Source: Platycnemis pennipes (Eukaryota > Arthropoda > Insecta > Odonata > Platycnemididae). Taken from it: DNA of 64,000 nucleotides. The notes beneath the pieces were generated by a model. The model saw only the letters and a program-made list of their open reading frames with translations, was not told the DNA's origin and did not search any database. The DNA lies in contig OW121854.1 of assembly GCA_933228895.1 (NCBI GenBank), positions 60,554,609 to 60,618,608 of the forward strand, in the 5' to 3' direction. This document shows, piece after piece, positions 24,950-36,110 of the stretch; within the stretch, counting starts at the first letter, position 1; each line of letters starts with the position of its first letter. Both the position numbers and the translations under genes were made by a program.

Positions 24950-25534
24950 TTGATTTTTTTAATGCAAGGAATATTGAAATAAATAGTACCTATGTATTCA
25001 AAATGATCACACTCCTAGGGCAAGAGTTCATACCAATTAGGAAAATTGGTTATTCTTCTTGTCGAATAAGTTTAGGTCGAAGTGTCGAATAAGTTAAGTT
25101 ATCGGTTCATACGTATATCTTAGCACTAAACAAAAAAGATGGTTGAACGCTGAAAATACGACAGGGTTCGTACCTTCTGAAATCATATTATTGCCTCCTC
25201 GAACTAAACGAAGTTCTTAATGAAACTGAATATAAAACTATTTTGTTTCAACTTGTATAATTACAGCGCTAATTAATATTTAATCTTCAGCTGTTTTATC
25301 TCTACGCTCGGCTATGTTTGTGACAGGGTTAGGCAAGAAGCGATATCCCCGAAAAATACTTAAGGAATATGTTTATCTATGCATCTCTTCGCATCCCTCG
25401 CAGGAAGAGAATTAAATCAATGGTAACTATGTATCTTTAAATGTATACAAGTAGGAAAGAACACTTTCATTGACTAGTGAAGTCGCCTTCATGGGTGGAG
25501 GAGGAAAAAACATCTGACACAAAAATTCATAAAA
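24950..25534. other. AT-rich stretch, no gene seen
   Basis: No recognised feature. Confidence 0.4.
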
Positions 25535-25625
25535 GATGTGGCAACCATCTAGAACACATTTTGCGACTGGGATTGACTAATGAAGACAATCATGGGAAAG
25601 GTGAACAGAAAGAGCTATACATGGG
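25535..25625 (+). mobile_element. small LINE relic
   Basis: GAACACATTTTGCGACTGGG then TGAAGACAATCATGGGAAAGG and TGAACAG match the same C-terminal LINE segment as 7035-7240 (GHILRHD, MKTIVEGKVN). It is too eroded for a frame. Confidence 0.5.
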
Positions 25626-25674
25626 AAATGGATGAATGATTGAGTTTTGACAATGGCAGAGGAATAAAGTAGAT

Positions 25675-25740
25675 CATCATCAGCAGCGGTCAACAATCCT
25701 ATGATTGGTTTGACGCAGCCCTCCACTCGATTTTAAGAAA
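25675..25740 (-). mobile_element. RTE-type LINE 3' end, reverse orientation
   Basis: Read on the - strand: ATCGAGTGGAGGGCTGCGTC, AAACCAATCATAGGATTG, TTGACCGCTGCTGATGATGA. This is the terminal 65 bases of the RTE family, extremely 5'-truncated, with the GATGAT tail. Confidence 0.75.
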
Positions 25741-26764
25741 GAAGATAGTTGAGACAAATTAGGAGAGCGCAGAGTAGGTGGATGGAATAGTTTATTTGGC
25801 AACATGAAATACTGAATTGCTTATGTAATCACGGATAAACGAAGAAGATGTAGGGAATCAAAAGGTATTTTGGATGAAGAGAGGTAGGAAATGCTCTCTG
25901 ATCTAAAGAGCGCATCAACGTAGAGAAGGGGCCTTTCGGTGAATGTATGCAAAGACGAGAAGGGACATTCCATCAACCGACTGGAATAAAACCATCAATC
26001 AATTATTCAAAAATAAGATGAAGTATGTAATTTAATATCACATGAAATGACACATGCAGTGATGGTGAGGTAATATACTTCCAGATGACTCAGCATCGTA
26101 AATTTCGCGGATGTCGCATATTCCACTCGATATATCGCAATATCGCACATCCCGCTTCCTCCTCCCTGGACTCTCCCTATTTTCCGATCCGGAGCGCAAC
26201 TGATATCCGTTTCGAACCCGCCTCCACTTCACCACCCAATCCCTTCCTTTTCATTTCTTTCTCATCATCATCACGGCGCGTTTCCGTCCGCTGACAGGTC
26301 CATTCCTTCGCTGAGCCGACTCCATTTTCCTCTCAATTCCACCTCCCCCGTTCCATCCCCCTCTCTCCCACGCACCAATCGTGCAACATCCCTGCGTCAT
26401 CTTATCTATTCGAGGTCCACGATGAGTTTCACTCCGCATGGGCTATTCTCCACTCGGCGCACCATATTGTCTACGGTGGCTACGTAAGAAGAACTTTCAA
26501 AGCTTCAATCTCCCAAGATGCCAAGCTTCTCAAAATGATTTACTGATGAGCCAATTCTTACCGAGTTTGTCCTGATTCGCTCGCGCAAATCGTATGCAGG
26601 GTGCAGATATAATATATGATAATTTATGAAGACACTTGCGCCGTAAAAGCCTCCGTATTCATAACTTATATATAATTCCTTTCGTAGTATTCAACCGTAA
26701 ATGAACTTCGTTTAGTAAGAGCACATTTTGAGATTATCTGCCACTTATTTTGTTTATAAATTTA
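25741..26764. other. no gene seen; C/T-skewed at 26130-26450
   Basis: A pyrimidine-skewed segment runs about 26130-26450, where frames on both strands are open by composition. The remainder is AT-rich and unrecognised. Confidence 0.4.
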
Positions 26765-26822
26765 TTATATATATACGTATTATACATATACTTATACATA
26801 CACGTATTATACATATATGTAA
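26765..26822. repeat. TATA/CGTATTATACATA short-period repeat
   Basis: Alternating TATATA segments with two copies of ACGTATTATACATATA-type sequence form a degenerate minisatellite immediately before a tRNA-like SINE head. Confidence 0.7.
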
Positions 26823-26965
26823 AGCCGTCCGTGATAGTGCGGCCGGTAACCCAAATAAAAGTCACAGGTTCGAAATTCACCTTGGAAATGGATTTGTAGC
26901 TTGTCTTCAAATACTAAGCTTAGTATAAAGTTAGGCTGAATGATTCGATATAAATTGCTCAGTGT
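26823..26965 (+). mobile_element. tRNA-derived SINE, family B
   Basis: Head GCCGTCCGTGATAGTGCGGC with B-box-like ACAGGTTCGAAATTC, then CACCTTGGAAATGGATTTG, TTGTCTTCAAATACTAAGC and GATTCGATATAAATTGC. The order matches family B copies at 33545 and 46405. Confidence 0.65.
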
Positions 26966-27227
26966 TCATACTCAAAAATCTCATAATAAATCTCACATAA
27001 TTATAAATTAACACGATCTTGGTTCATTAATTGAATCTGCATGCTTGGAGAAAATTAAATAAAGAGTTAAAGGTATTTTCCTAACACTCTGAGTTGGCTT
27101 TGTTTTGCTGAGTCAATATAAAAAAAGACTCAAAAATGAGCAAAAAGAATTCGTAGCCGAAGAAAATTAAATCAGTCTCTTCACTAAAAATACTGTGGAT
27201 CTTAGGACGTTTAGAGCACGAAAATGA

Positions 27228-27405
27228 ATGTAAGAAAAACTTGAGGATGTATTTTTCACACTTTTTATTGAGTAAAACCCTATCGGTTTCGACACTCTCG
27301 TGTCATTTTCAAATGTACTCTCAAGACAATGACACGAGTGTCGAAACCGGTAGGGTTTTAATCAACGAAATGTGTGAAAAATACGTCCTCAAGTTTTTCT
27401 TACAT
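27228..27405. repeat. 178-base hairpin element
   Basis: The arms 27228-27307 and 27328-27405 are near-complete reverse complements: ATGTAAGAAAAACTTGAGGA at the left end and its reverse complement TCCTCAAGTTTTTCTTACAT at the right, with GGTTTCGACACTCTCGTGTC near the centre. The loop is about 20 bases. Within each arm a GACAC/GTGTC mini-stem directly precedes GAAACC. The open frame at 27241-27435 is read-through of the hairpin. Confidence 0.9.
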
Positions 27406-27694
27406 CATGCCACTTTCTCACGAAGTATCGCCTAATTCCATTCAATGTATATGAATAAGATAGTCATGTTAAATACGAAAGAATTAAGCTGTGAAGGATG
27501 TTGTTGAAATATTTTTGGTTTCTTGGTTTTAAAAACGAATAATGAGACTATTGAAACGCACTTACTCGGATTATAAAAGGAATGAAGGGTATGTACACGT
27601 GACATGTACGAGTTAGTAAGAGTGTATTATCAAAAAAATTTACAATTTCACCTAAAACCCAGTAGCAACGGCTGTCTTTCAGTTTATCACCACG

Positions 27695-27785
27695 CCTGCA
27701 GCAGTGGCTAGGTTGGCAAAGCGGCGGGTGGCTATCATATGGCTGCGGGATCGAATCCCAACTCGGTCCTAAGCAGTTTTTTAAG
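27695..27785 (+). mobile_element. tRNA-derived SINE head
   Basis: GCAGTGGCTAGGTTGGCAAA gives an A-box-like TGGCTAGGTTGG, and CGGGATCGAATCCC gives a B box, at tRNA-like spacing. It ends close to the 5' edge of a LINE fragment at about 27870. The family beyond the head is not assigned. Confidence 0.6.
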
Positions 27786-27869
27786 GATTAAGCCAGAGAT
27801 TAATAGGATTAGACAATACGATATGATCTTAGGAGTTGTAGCATCTAAAAGCCTAATACTACTAATACT

Positions 27870-28925
27870 AGACTACAATCTCCAGCACTCTTCAATTTCT
27901 ACATCGAGAAAGCCATCAATGAAATCAAAGAAATGACATCAGAAGTGTTTTTCTACAGGGAGAAAATCTGTATGCTACTGCGTTCGCCGTTGACATAGCG
28001 TGTCATGGCAAAAGCAGAAAAATATTTAAAGAAGAATCTAGTAAAAAAAAGAAATGACAATTGCTAGATGTCCCCTCAAGATCAATAGAAAGAAAACCAA
28101 GGTAATGTTATGCAGTAATAAAGGAAAGACTAACATTGAAAAAGGTAAACAGAAGCTTGAGGAGTTGAAAGAGTATTGTTATTTAGGAAGCCGATAGACC
28201 AACGATGGACGAAGCAAGAAGGAAAGAGTCAGTAGAATAGCTCAAGCAGAGCGACCATTCTACCGTAAGAAGAATCTATATACAGTCAAAAATACAAGGT
28301 TAGGATTGAGGATAGGAACTGCAGCATGTTTATTTTTGGCAGTGAGGCATGGACGATAAAAGCGGCAGATAATCCAAAGCTGGAAGCATTCGAACTGTAG
28401 TGCTACATCAGAATGACGAATAGAAAATGGATCGACCGGGTGACAAACAAAAAAGTCCCGAGAAGAGTGGGACAAAATTGAAGGCTGCTGAAAACTTCGA
28501 AAACAAGACGGGACAACTTGGTCGGCCGTATCTTGAGACATGATGACCTGATGACGAAAATGACGAAAGCCGGCCTCGGTGGCGGCGGGGTTAAGTCCTC
28601 GCCTGCCATCCCGAAGGTCGCGGGTTCGAGTCCCGCCTGGGTAAAACTCAACTGTCCAGGGCATGGGTGTTTTTAAATGTGTTGTCCATGTATATTACAA
28701 TGATCGTAATTGGGGGCACCTGTGATCAGTACAGAAATTATTATTATAAAATCGTCGTGGGAAAAGCGAGTGAGAAGAATGGAAAAGGTAGTATTCGCAT
28801 GATGTGTATGGAACAAGTAATAAAGGATATGAAAGAGAAGAATTACGTTAGAATGAAGAGGTTAGCCGATAGGAGAATGTAATTAAGAGCTGTGTGAAAC
28901 CAATCTTTAACTTGTGATGATGATC
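27870..28925 (+). mobile_element. 5'-truncated RTE-type LINE with a nested SINE
   Basis: The coding remnant starts in the reverse transcriptase (LQSPALFNFYIEKAINEIKE corresponds to LSPVIFYVYIERAINEIKE at 31405) and continues through the C-terminal region (SEAWTIKAADNPKLEAFEL, NRKWIDRVTNKKVPRRVG). It is interrupted at about 28562 by a SINE and resumes near 28752 (GEKNGKG-like, then YVRMKRLADRRM). Several stops and frameshifts make it inactive. It ends near GTGATGATGATCG. Confidence 0.8.
28566..28745 (+). mobile_element. tRNA-derived SINE nested in a LINE (well preserved)
   Basis: The head is very tRNA-like: GCCGGCCTCGGTGGCGGCGG, then GGTCGCGGGTTCGAGTCCCG with a perfect B box (GGTTCGAGTCC). 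The body has CCAGGGCATGGGTGTTTTTA and ends in an ATTATTATTATAAA tail. It splits the surrounding LINE, so it is younger than that copy. It may be a separate family B-like subfamily. It is not a functional tRNA gene: the A-box arm is irregular and the 3' acceptor half is missing. Confidence 0.8.
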
Positions 28926-29283
28926 GCTTCCTCTCGTGTCGATTGCTGTTTACCTGTTTTATGATTTCATTCTCATTTTCCCACTCTACTCAGGCAAGTC
29001 AATAAATCATGCGAATATATTTTCTTTCTTACGCGTGCATTATGTAGTATAAAAGTATCTTTCACTCAGGGCCACTCCCTACCTAACCGTCCCACATACT
29101 GGGACATACTATTCTCTGGCAACCCCCAACAACAGCTCTTGGCCAAAATATGCATTTCTCCTGTAGTAAACAAGTTTCACTTTGATTTCCTTCTCATATC
29201 GAAATTGGTTCAAATGTAAAAAAAAATTCAAAGACCGTGAACTGGCCGCGGAAACTTTAGCGGCGTCACCCGCTGAAAATTGC
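28926..29283. other. no gene seen
   Basis: Ordinary sequence leading into the palindrome. GC-richer bases just before it (29237-29275) may belong to the same element. Confidence 0.35.
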
Positions 29284-29384
29284 ACTATAGCAAGGAGTTC
29301 CACAGAGAAAAAATCATTCGCCTTGACCGGGACTGTCCCGGTCAAGGCGAATGATTTTTTCTCAGTGGAACTCCTTGCTATAGT
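29284..29384. repeat. 101-base near-perfect palindrome
   Basis: Two 50-base arms flank a single central T at 29334. The left arm starts ACTATAGCAAGGAGTTCCAC and the right arm ends with its reverse complement. I found one mismatched pair (A at the left versus expected T in CCACAGAG/CTCAGTGG). The near-zero loop is exceptional. Open frames on both strands (29109-29417 and 29182-29424) read the same 33-residue peptide across it, as a palindrome requires. Confidence 0.95.
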
Positions 29385-29599
29385 AAAAAAAATATTATTT
29401 GATACGGTTTTCATCATTTGTTGATTTCCGAATTGAAATGCGGAAACTTAAAAGAGTGCGGAACGTTTTAAGGGCAAGAAAACAACATCCGCTCTTGCTT
29501 CCACGAAACGGATCATTTTGAAGGACTCGAGCGGAGTAGTCCAAAACAGAGTATGAACGCTGAACAGAGGAAACATCTCCGCTATAAAATGGAGCCCTT

Positions 29600-30110
29600 C
29601 GAACGGTCCATCCGTCACTCCTCCCGTGCCTCACCCACCCTCGTTTTGTCTTAGAAATTCCCTTTTACATTCTCTCATCAATCATTCCCCCCACCTCTCC
29701 GTCCCCTTTGCCTCCACCCCCGCCACCCCCTACCGCTTCCCTCATCTCCTCCCTCTTCCAGTACTCCCCCTACCACCTCCTCCGATCCGCCTACCGCCCC
29801 TCAACCTTTCGGTGTCATCCAGAACCTCCACCCCGTGGCTGTCTCCCGCTCCCTCCACACGAATGATGACTCCCTCGGCATCACTCTCGCTCTTTCGAGG
29901 GTTTATTCCCATCGTGTCATTCTCGCCGGTCCCTCTTCGAGCCCCTTCCCACCCCCCGCAACCCATCCTCCTTCTCAACCCCTTTGCATCCTCCCATATC
30001 TCTTCCCCAACCCTTACGCCAGCCATCCATCCCTCGTTTTCACGCAACCCTCCCCAACCAACGTCTCCGATCGAAAACGGGCCCGAGTTTATGCGTTAGC
30101 GTGGAAGTGT
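29600..30110. other. C/T-skewed island
   Basis: About 500 bases of C- and T-rich + strand sequence. Overlapping frames at 29626-30099 (+) and 29742-30047 (-) are long only because the composition excludes stops; their translations are low-complexity. Confidence 0.5.
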
Positions 30111-31404
30111 GTGAGGAAATGCCCGCACGGTGGACCTCCCTCCAAAATTCCCTTGTAAAGGTAGCTCTCGGTTAGCTATGAGCCTTACTTGACCGTACTA
30201 GCAGGGGGAAATTAGAATAGCCATTTAAGAGTTTAACATGTAAATTTTGCATACCTTCATGATAGTAAGTCAAACCAACAGTGGAATCCTTTAGTGTTTA
30301 TAATCCTTCGAAAAAGAAATTGACTAGTTACAGAAAAAGAAAATTCACAGGAGACCAGTCAGATTTGTAAATGATTGTTAAGCAGGTGAGAGTGACGTCG
30401 CTGCCAGAGACAATGGAATCGAAGACCCTCTAAACATGAAGTCACCAAGCCTAAGGGTTATGCATAGGTACAGGGGAGGCTGGTTTTTCTCCAACACCGA
30501 GAAAATTAGAGAGACCCCACGTTACATCGGCAGACAGGATTACTCAGATAAAATTAGGGAAATAAGATGCATCACAGATAGGTTCAAATATTTATTCTAT
30601 GCTCGAATAATCTATGATCATAAAAAATTTTATTTTTCCACGACATAATGCCCTCATCAATAAATTTTACCGACACGAGTATGAAATGGCACACTTCAGA
30701 TTAAAACAGATTGAGCAAACTAACACATGAAATTAAGGTGGTGTATTTTTGAATATCTAAGCATGTCTGCATGAGCCCTCAATATTTAAAATAGGTAGGT
30801 ACATATTTGTAGTATTTATATAATATTTCCTTGCGTATTGGATGTAAGGTTTACTTTAAAGCGTAAATTAGTGTTCAACCCGAAGGTTGGTTTTAGACTT
30901 TTAAGTGTGTCTCGCATCTATTTCTCATTAGGTAGGTAGCATATGAAAACATTATTGTATGTATGTAGTGCATCCTTGGAAACTCACCCCCTTTGCCACA
31001 TACCCTCGAAGGACCTTTCAGTGTATTCAGTAGATTTAGACGTATGTCCGGACAGTGTTATTTTTATGGGTCACTTGATTGGGCATGCTAAATGTTTAAA
31101 ACCTTATGATGGCATGCACAGATCGGAAAGCGTCGTGTTGGAATAAAACCTAAGGAAGCGTACTAATTGCCTACTCTTAATTCATTAGTTATTGTAGGTA
31201 TATTAGTTAATATTAGTGCGAAAATAATATTTTTCAGCCGTAACTTGATGGAAAATTTACCTACTAGATAAATAAAACATTGGCTAAATAAAGTTATATA
31301 TATTTTTTTTTAATAAAGAAATTAATTTATTTTTCCATTATTATAGCTGCTTATTTAGTTAGCTAGTCCATAGTCATAGCTATGGTTCATAATAATAACC
31401 AAAT
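30111..31404. other. AT-rich stretch, no gene seen
   Basis: No recognised gene or repeat over about 1.3 kb. A T-rich run near 31303 precedes the LINE. Confidence 0.4.
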
Positions 31405-32540
31405 TTGGCCATTAGGCTGCTCATAAAAAATAAAATGGAGAAGAACAAGCCGACGTTCATTGCATTTGTGGATTTAGAGAAGGCTTTTGACAACGTGGAT
31501 TGGGATTTAATGCTTGGTATTCTGAAGGAAATTGGAGTGTCCTACAATAACCGAAGAATTATACTCAGTCTGTACAAAAACTAAGTAGCTGTGATTCAAT
31601 CTGGACCCAGCTCTGAAGAGGCAAGAATAAGGAAAGGGGTGAGACAAGGATGTGCACTGTCTCCCGTAATTTTTTATGTTTACATCGAGAGAGCCATCAA
31701 TGAAATCAAAGAGAAGTCTTCTGGAGTGACTATCCATGGAGAAAAAATAAGTATACTGCGATTCGCTGATGACATAGCACTCATAGCAGAGACAGAGAAG
31801 GATCTGAACAAGATTCTAGTAACCATGGAAAGGAAAATGGCCACATATCAGCTGAAGATAAATAAGAAGACTAAGATATTGTTGTGCAGCAAGAAAGAAG
31901 ATGCCAAAACAAATGTCAAACTAGGAAAACAAAAGCTGGAATAGGTGAAAGAGCTCTGTTACCTAAGAAGCCGAGTAACCAACTATGGACGAAGCAAGAA
32001 AGATATAGATAGTAGAATAGCCCAGGCAAAGAGGGCGTTCTATCGAAAGAAGAATCTACTTACAGCTGGAAATACGAGCGTAGAAGTAAGGAAACAGTTC
32101 ATCAGAACATACATCTGGAGCATGTTTCTTTACGGCAGTGAGGCATGGACGATGACAGCAGTGGAGAAGAAAAGGGTAGAAGCATTCGAAAAGCGGTGCT
32201 ACAGAAGAATGCTGAAGATTAAATGGATCGACCAAGTAAGTAACGAGGAAGTCCTAAGAAGAGTAGGAGAAAAGAGAAGTCTGCTGAAAACTCTAAAAGA
32301 AGAAGGGAAAACTTGATAGGCCACATCTTAAGACATGATGGCCTGATGAAGACTATCGTCGAGGGAAAAGTGAACAGGAAGATTGGAAAAGGCAGACCTC
32401 GTATGAGATACAAGGAACAGGTTGTGAAGGATGTAAAAGGGAAGAATTACGTCACAATGAAAAGGTTAGCTGATAGAAGAATCGAGTGGAAAACTGCGTC
32501 AAACCAATCCTAGGATTGTTGACCAATGATGATGATGATG
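31405..32540 (+). pseudogene. RTE-type LINE reverse transcriptase, 5'-truncated and broken
   Basis: This is the best reverse-transcriptase remnant in the window. The first readable residues are IRLLIKNKMEKNKPTFIAFV. RT motif A is visible as FVDLEKAFDNVDW, motif B as GVRQGCALSP and the catalytic motif C as RFADDIAL. The C-terminal part has EAWTMTAVEKKRVEAFEKRC, KWIDQVSNEEVLRRVGEKRS and MKRLADRRIEW. The start lies well inside the RT domain, so the endonuclease and N-terminal RT are missing. Lesions are an in-frame TAA near 31582 just after the LYKN codons, an in-frame TAG at 31942, and a frameshift near 32296 before the GHILRHD block. The frame ends at 32513, and the 3' end is CCAATCCTAGGATTGTTGAC plus a GATGATGATGATGA tail. 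RTE clade is inferred from the short 3' repeat tail and C-terminal signature. An intact element would encode the enzyme for target-primed reverse transcription; this copy cannot. Confidence 0.85.
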
Positions 32541-33299
32541 AAGTATAAATTTCAACCTAAATCCAACCAATATCAGGATTGATGACAGGCGATGATGACA
32601 TGGTAAAGGCATGTATAAACCTGAAGACTTTTCCGTTTGTTTTGATTCAAGAAGTCGCGGAAAAGCTTATTGATGGTCATTTTACCCACTTCTTCTTTCC
32701 ATCTTACTACAACGCGCGTGCTTGGCTGGTTCCTTCAGTTCTCTCCCTTCTCGCACCGTCGCCGTTCCATCCCGGGTGGAAAAAATCGAATGAAGCCAAA
32801 TCCGTGCCTGTATCAAAAGAACACCCATCCCAAGGCGAATGGTATTCCTTCGTGCCTCCCTACAAACACTCTTAGCAAGGGTGGACTCCAAGGCGCGTTT
32901 TTACGCGACCTTCCGAATGAGATTGGGATGTCTTACTGCTCCGATATATTTTCTTTTCCTATTCCTTTCGAACTTGACCACCACCCCATCACGGGGTTGC
33001 CCGATCAAAACTTTGGGACTGGAGCTCACAAGGCCACCAAGAGCGAGCAACATCTGGTCGAAAAGGTGGCATCGCGGAAAGAAACATCATCGCCTAAGAA
33101 CAAGACATTTTTTCGACTTATTCTTCACATTTTCGTCTCCGTATTCCATAGGGAAAGCCCAATAAAGTTTTCTAATCAGGAGGGATTAGTATCGTTTTTA
33201 TAGGTGTTTCTCGATTTTGAGTAGGGCTAGACTGAATGTTTTTAAACAGCGTTGGTTTTATGGAGTGTCCTGAATCTAGTTTGCATTTCAATTATCTAT
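32541..33299. other. no gene recognised; overlapping open frames
   Basis: Three forward frames are open at once over parts of 32579-33203, the longest 177 codons at 32670-33203. I see no domain or repeat homologue, and simultaneous openness argues against selection on any one frame. Confidence 0.35.
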
Positions 33300-33544
33300 C
33301 ACCATCCTGCTGGGGTATACAGGCCGATAAACCGGTCCCTACTTGCGTGCCTAGTGGAAGGCATTTCAGGTTCAGTACTCCATCCGTCGCGTGGTCCCCT
33401 TGGCGTCTGACGTTAAGAGCAGGCTAACGCCGACGCCGGGTTTTTCTCCACTCTTCCTCCGTTCCCTGAAAACTCCTACCATAACCCAATTACCCATCTA
33501 AACTAAATGACCTCAGCTGTCGGCCGCCCCCTCCTGATTAACAA
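33300..33544 (+). mobile_element. tRNA-derived SINE, family A
   Basis: Core blocks in order: CCGGTCCCTACTTGCGTGCC, TTCAGTACTCCATCCGTCGC, CCCCTTGGCGTCTGACGTTA, AACGCCGACGCCGGGTTTTT, then CTCCACTCTTCCTCCG and a CCTCAGCTGTCGGCCGCCCC tail. The tRNA-like head is eroded. A family B SINE follows immediately. Confidence 0.8.
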
Positions 33545-33695
33545 ACTAACTAACACTCTGGTCTTGCAGCCAAGGGTCGCGTTTCGATTCCCACCTTGGG
33601 CATGGATGTTATGTTTGTCTTAAGATTTAAATCTTAGGTAAAATGGTGCGATATAAACTTAGCCATTGAAGCACCTAAAATCAAAGACTATTACT
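33545..33695 (+). mobile_element. tRNA-derived SINE, family B
   Basis: B-box-like GCGTTTCGATTCC, then CACCTTGGGCATGGATG, TTTGTCTTAAGATTTAAATC, GGTGCGATATAAACTTAGCC and GAAGCACCTAAAATCAAAG. This is the clearest body sequence of family B and was used as the reference for the other copies. Confidence 0.75.
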
Positions 33696-34829
33696 TCTTC
33701 CACTACGTATCTATCAGTGCCATCCCTATGCTATTTATCCCTTCACGTCAGCATATTCTCTATCCCTCTTCACATTCTTCATAATACCTTTTCTCTTTCT
33801 TCTTCATCCTCACTTATCCAGCATTATGTCCTCAATAACGACCTTAAGCATTCCAATGTCATTGAGAAACTGTTCCATCCACCTATTTTGCCTTCCTCAA
33901 ATTTCTGAGCCAATCTTCATTCTACCGCCTTTCTGTTCATTGCATTTTTCTTGGTCTTGGACTTGTGAGTCGTGAGGTCTTGGACTCAAATCAACGTTTA
34001 TTGCAAGTATGTCGACAGATTATGCACGAGAATTGGAATTGTCTTTATATCATTCGCGAGATCACAAAAGAGGTTTGTCATTCTCCCCTCAGGAATACAT
34101 CCGTGGGGCCACTTTCAAAAAAGAAGTTCAAAAAGTAGCTTAAACTGAAAATGAATGTTTTATAAATATTGTTCTCTTTTAAACGTCCAAAACTTTTACT
34201 TCCCTGAATTTATATATAAAAGGATTGTACTTAGTTGACATTGAAAATATCTGACATTTAATGAAGTTCATATTAGTTATTGGTAGCAAACATTACCACT
34301 TTCCAGTAATTTAGCAAAATAATGAGAAAACAGGGTCGAAAGACAATTATTTGTTGCGCTAAACAAGTAGGATCACATCATGTTGTCGAGACAAATCCAC
34401 AATAAAACATGCCTTTAGATATTTGATATCTAAGGCAATAGCATGCCTTTTGATAAAATATGCCAAGTAATACTTATACTGTATTCAACCCTGGAAAATG
34501 CATGTATTTTTAATACGGAATATGAATTGGCAGCAGTCGATGTATGTCTATCGAAATCAGTATAGTAATAAATGTACTGTAATGGGAGTTTTATTCAGTT
34601 AGGAAATAGTTCTGTATAGGAGATGTATTAGTAAGATAGTGTCGTAAATAATAATAGAAATAAAAGTAATAATAAGAGGAGAGTCATAAGTGAAGGTTTT
34701 GAACTGGCGAAGACAATACAGAATACAGACAATTAAGGAATGAAGCGTCAATAATTCCACCCACATTTCGAAGTCCAAGGCTTTGCGGAAAAAGAGTGAG
34801 GATGAGTAATCTGGTTGGTGGGGTGGCTA
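33696..34829. other. AT-rich stretch, no gene seen
   Basis: Nothing recognised. An 80-codon frame at 33666-33908 mostly overlaps the SINE edge and a pyrimidine-rich patch. Confidence 0.4.
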
Positions 34830-35045
34830 GATCTTTTCTTTGTCATTGGCTCAGGCTCTAATTCATGTGAAAAAGAGAATATTCTCTGCAATGCCAATCC
34901 CTACGTGTGCGCTGTATGGAAAGTGATTCAAGTACTCCGTCCGCCGGATGGGGGGTTAAACCGTGGACTACTTGGAACCTTTCGTCAAGAGCAGAAGCCA
35001 ACACTGACACCGGGTTTCGCACCTTCCTTCATTTGCTATTTAAGA
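34830..35045 (+). mobile_element. tRNA-derived SINE, family A
   Basis: Core CAAGTACTCCGTCCGCCGGA, then GGTTAAACCGTGGACTAC, TTCGTCAAGAGCAGAAGCC and ACACTGACACCGGGTTTC. The spacing matches the copies at 11751 and 60126. The head is diverged. Confidence 0.7.
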
Positions 35046-35549
35046 AATCATACATACCAACAGTAGAGCTAATGCATCTTCAAGTTTACTTCGTCTGGGA
35101 TTGGAAAAATATCTCGCGCATGTCAGAAAATCAATTTGTAATTACCCGAATACCTCCAATCGGGAAAGTAAGTGGAAGGAACTGTAATAAATACATAGTT
35201 TGGATACGTTTTCACAAAAACTGCTAACCATATTCGATCAAGAACTTATCGATAGGATCACAAATAACCATCTTCAGTGATGTGAAGGGGATGCAACTCG
35301 ACAAGAGGCGGTAAAACTGGTTCCGTTTCTGACTGAAATATGTTCTTCGTTTTCGGGAAAAAGGAACTCAAAAAAAAAAGGAAAATAAAAGAGGAATCGA
35401 ATTTGGTTAATTCACGACTTCGTAGCATCATGCGTTCCCAACTTCGCAGATCCCTAATTTACGTACACCCCTACCCTTCCGATTCTAACGACCCTTTTCG
35501 TTCCACGAGGACGCTGAAATTTCCCCGGATTAAATTCTGATGACTTCAA

Positions 35550-36110
35550 TTCGCGCTCAAAAAATTTCCCCACCGCCACCCGGGGACGAAGGAAATGAAG
35601 CAAAACAATAATGATGCATATTTAATCGCGAGAGTCGACGAGGCGAGCGTAGAAATAAAGTTAGCGGGAGGGAGGGAAGGGAAAGACCGGGGGTGGGGGA
35701 AGAGGAGGATGGTGGGCAGGAAGAGGAGAGAGGAACCCTCTCAATAACACTACCAACCACTGGACAATCTAAATATTCATTTTTCGCTCCAAACGGAAAC
35801 TGTTTGAAGTGTAATTAAGAACGGGCCGGAAAGGTATTGGCTGGGAGGGGACATAATTGGGAAACGCTGGGAATCGATCAGGCGATTTCCCTGTAAAACC
35901 AACCCTCTTCCCACTCTTTTCCCGGCCCGGGAAAGTCCGGGAGGAGTAGTGTGGGCGGTGAGGAGGAGGAAGTGTGGAGTAGTGAGCTGAGGAAGGGCAA
36001 AGTGGGGGCGGGCGGTGGGATGCGAAAATTTGTTCAATCGCCTCCATCTTGGCAGGAGTGGAACAGGCGACGGACGATGCGGAGGCCCGTCCGTCCAATC
36101 ATCAAAACGA
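35550..36110. other. G/A-skewed island
   Basis: Purine-rich + strand (GGGAGGGAGGGAAGGGAAAG near 35670; GAGGAGGAGGAAG near 35960) with the complementary low-complexity frames on the - strand at 35557-35760 and 35769-36098. A further pyrimidine-rich patch lies at 36220-36260. Confidence 0.5.

Noticed and set aside
26765..26822. A CRISPR-like or telomeric repeat array
   Set aside because: The repeats are degenerate AT-rich units without spacers, and no TTAGG array is present anywhere in the window.
28566..28645. A possible tRNA gene (perfect B box)
   Set aside because: The acceptor arms do not pair, and the head is followed by a SINE body and tail inside a LINE.
32670..33203. A 177-codon + strand frame
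   Set aside because: Other forward frames are open over the same segment, nothing in the translation is recognisable, and no splice or start context supports it.
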